A stretch of 13,959 nucleotides of DNA from Methanothrix sp. Lineage in GTDB: Archaea > Halobacteriota > Methanosarcinia > Methanotrichales > Methanotrichaceae. Shown one piece after another: positions 13,219 to 13,959 of the stretch. The stretch is taken from assembly GCA_028708055.1 (NCBI GenBank), contig JAQVZT010000035.1:1-13959 (forward strand). Direction: 5' to 3'. Each line of letters opens with the position of its first letter. Positions within the stretch are counted from its first letter, which is position 1. The notes beneath the pieces were generated by a model. That model saw only the letters and a list, made by a program, of their open reading frames with translations. It had not been told where the DNA came from and made no database searches. A program made the translations under genes and the position numbers.

Positions 13219-13959
13219 ATGCCGATGCTTGAAGTAGGATATCTGCATATCGACAATCCCATTGCCGTTATATCTTCTCATAACCATCCGGACTTTAATG
13301 ATGCAGCGGGGTTGCTCTTGCTTGAGGGATTCGATCTGGATGAGGTCCCTCTCGAAGAGATGCAGGCCAGTCTAGAGACATTCAGCCGGAAAGCGGGAAG
13401 AAGAACAGGCTCATTCGGACTGTCTGCCACCTGTTCCCAGGATGAGCCGCTCCTGGAGGCGGCCCGGCTGGCAAGCAGAAACCTCTGTCTGCTCGACCTG
13501 CGTCTTTCCAAGATCCAGGACCACATTCGACTTCTGGAACTCATCCCGCGGCTGAAGCGTTGCGGTGTCACCCTCTCCCTGAGGATCAGACCGGAAGACC
13601 TGTCCAGTGCCCTTCTGGAGAAGCTGAATGAGAGCGAGCTGGACATAATTCATCTCGATCTGCGCGGACTGAACGGAGCCGGTCCGAAAATGGTTAAAAA
13701 GGCAAAGGATAGCAGAGGCCCGGCGATCATGGCTCTGGCCGACATCGGTGAGTTTGAGGACGCCAGAAATCTGCTTTCCATGGGCGCAGATGTCGTCTGC
13801 TTGAGGGGAGCCGACCCGGAATTTGCCCAATGGCTCTCTGGAGCCATGCAGGAGTACGATTCTCTGAGCGGCTGGGGCAATGCACCCAAGCACATCTGCG
13901 CCGGCGGAGACCTGCGGGGTCTGGCATTCTGCTGTCCGCCGGTCAAAAGCTGCCCGGTC
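13219..13959 (+). CDS. Methanogenesis marker 9 protein with TIM-barrel N-terminus (partial)
   Basis: 247 codons are visible before the window ends. Residues 1 to about 225 look like a beta/alpha barrel related to the NifR3/dihydrouridine-synthase group, for example 'LDIIHLDLRGLNGAG' and 'DVVCLRGADPEFAQW'. They are followed by CAGGDLRGLAFCCPPVKSC, with Cys227, Cys238, Cys239 and Cys245, the start of the Cys-rich marker-9 domain. That family is known only from methanogens; its function is not established, and the Cys residues suggest a metal centre. The first in-frame ATG (13219) or the second (13225) may be the start; an in-frame stop at 13195 rules out anything longer. No clear RBS is seen. 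More Cys motifs are expected beyond the window. It diverges from the gene at 13143. Confidence 0.88.
   Translation, partial: MPMLEVGYLHIDNPIAVISSHNHPDFNDAAGLLLLEGFDLDEVPLEEMQASLETFSRKAGRRTGSFGLSATCSQDEPLLEAARLASRNLCLLDLRLSKIQDHIRLLELIPRLKRCGVTLSLRIRPEDLSSALLEKLNESELDIIHLDLRGLNGAGPKMVKKAKDSRGPAIMALADIGEFEDARNLLSMGADVVCLRGADPEFAQWLSGAMQEYDSLSGWGNAPKHICAGGDLRGLAFCCPPVKSCPV

Noticed and set aside
13144..13287. Longer N-terminus for the beta-rich protein
   Set aside because: The stretch runs through the divergent promoter and into the marker-9 gene and has an unnatural Tyr/Phe-rich composition.

Overview
The window looks like the chromosome of a methanogenic archaeon, most likely an acetate-using member of the Methanothrix (Methanosaeta) type. 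The genus is an inference. The clearest sign of a methanogen is the gene running off the right edge, which has a TIM-barrel part followed by the Cys motif of the 'methanogenesis marker 9' family. Other archaeal signs are TATA-box promoters about 27-29 bp ahead of start codons (leaderless genes), GGAGG-type ribosome binding sites, a tRNA-Gly gene with discriminator A and no encoded CCA, and secreted proteins rich in N-glycosylation sequons.

Layout, left to right. Positions 1-40 hold the first codons of a minus-strand gene with its own RBS and palindromic promoter. 161-3388 (minus) holds two exported proteins: a lipoprotein-like protein and, downstream of it, an 822-residue protein with a DUF6438-like head and about 21 HEAT repeats. 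3708-5386 (plus) is a two-gene ABC-2 exporter. A 540 bp gap follows, with an 18 bp tandem repeat and then AT-rich DNA. 5928-6716 is a lone FecE/BtuD-type ATPase with no permease or binding protein beside it, facing an unknown cytosolic protein (6729-7226, minus). 7429-7926 is a small Tyr-rich lipoprotein with a 12-residue repeat. 8039-8110 is tRNA-Gly(CCC). 8291-10945 is a large exported arylsulfatase, preceded by a 9 bp tandem repeat. A 22 bp tandem repeat then leads directly into the start codon of a small acidic protein (11156-11518). The right end holds a secreted Cys-cluster protein, a COG2426 (Sm_multidrug_ex) membrane protein overlapping an unknown beta-rich protein (all minus), and the divergent marker-9 gene.

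There is no single obvious multi-gene novel system. What unites the window is the cell envelope: five exported proteins and one exporter. Two features deserve a second look. First, in two genes a strong Shine-Dalgarno sequence sits 6 nt before an ATA or ATT codon rather than ATG/GTG/TTG, and those codons would complete good signal peptides. Second, there are several intergenic minisatellites, two of which carry an ATG in every or nearly every unit and lie just before open reading frames.
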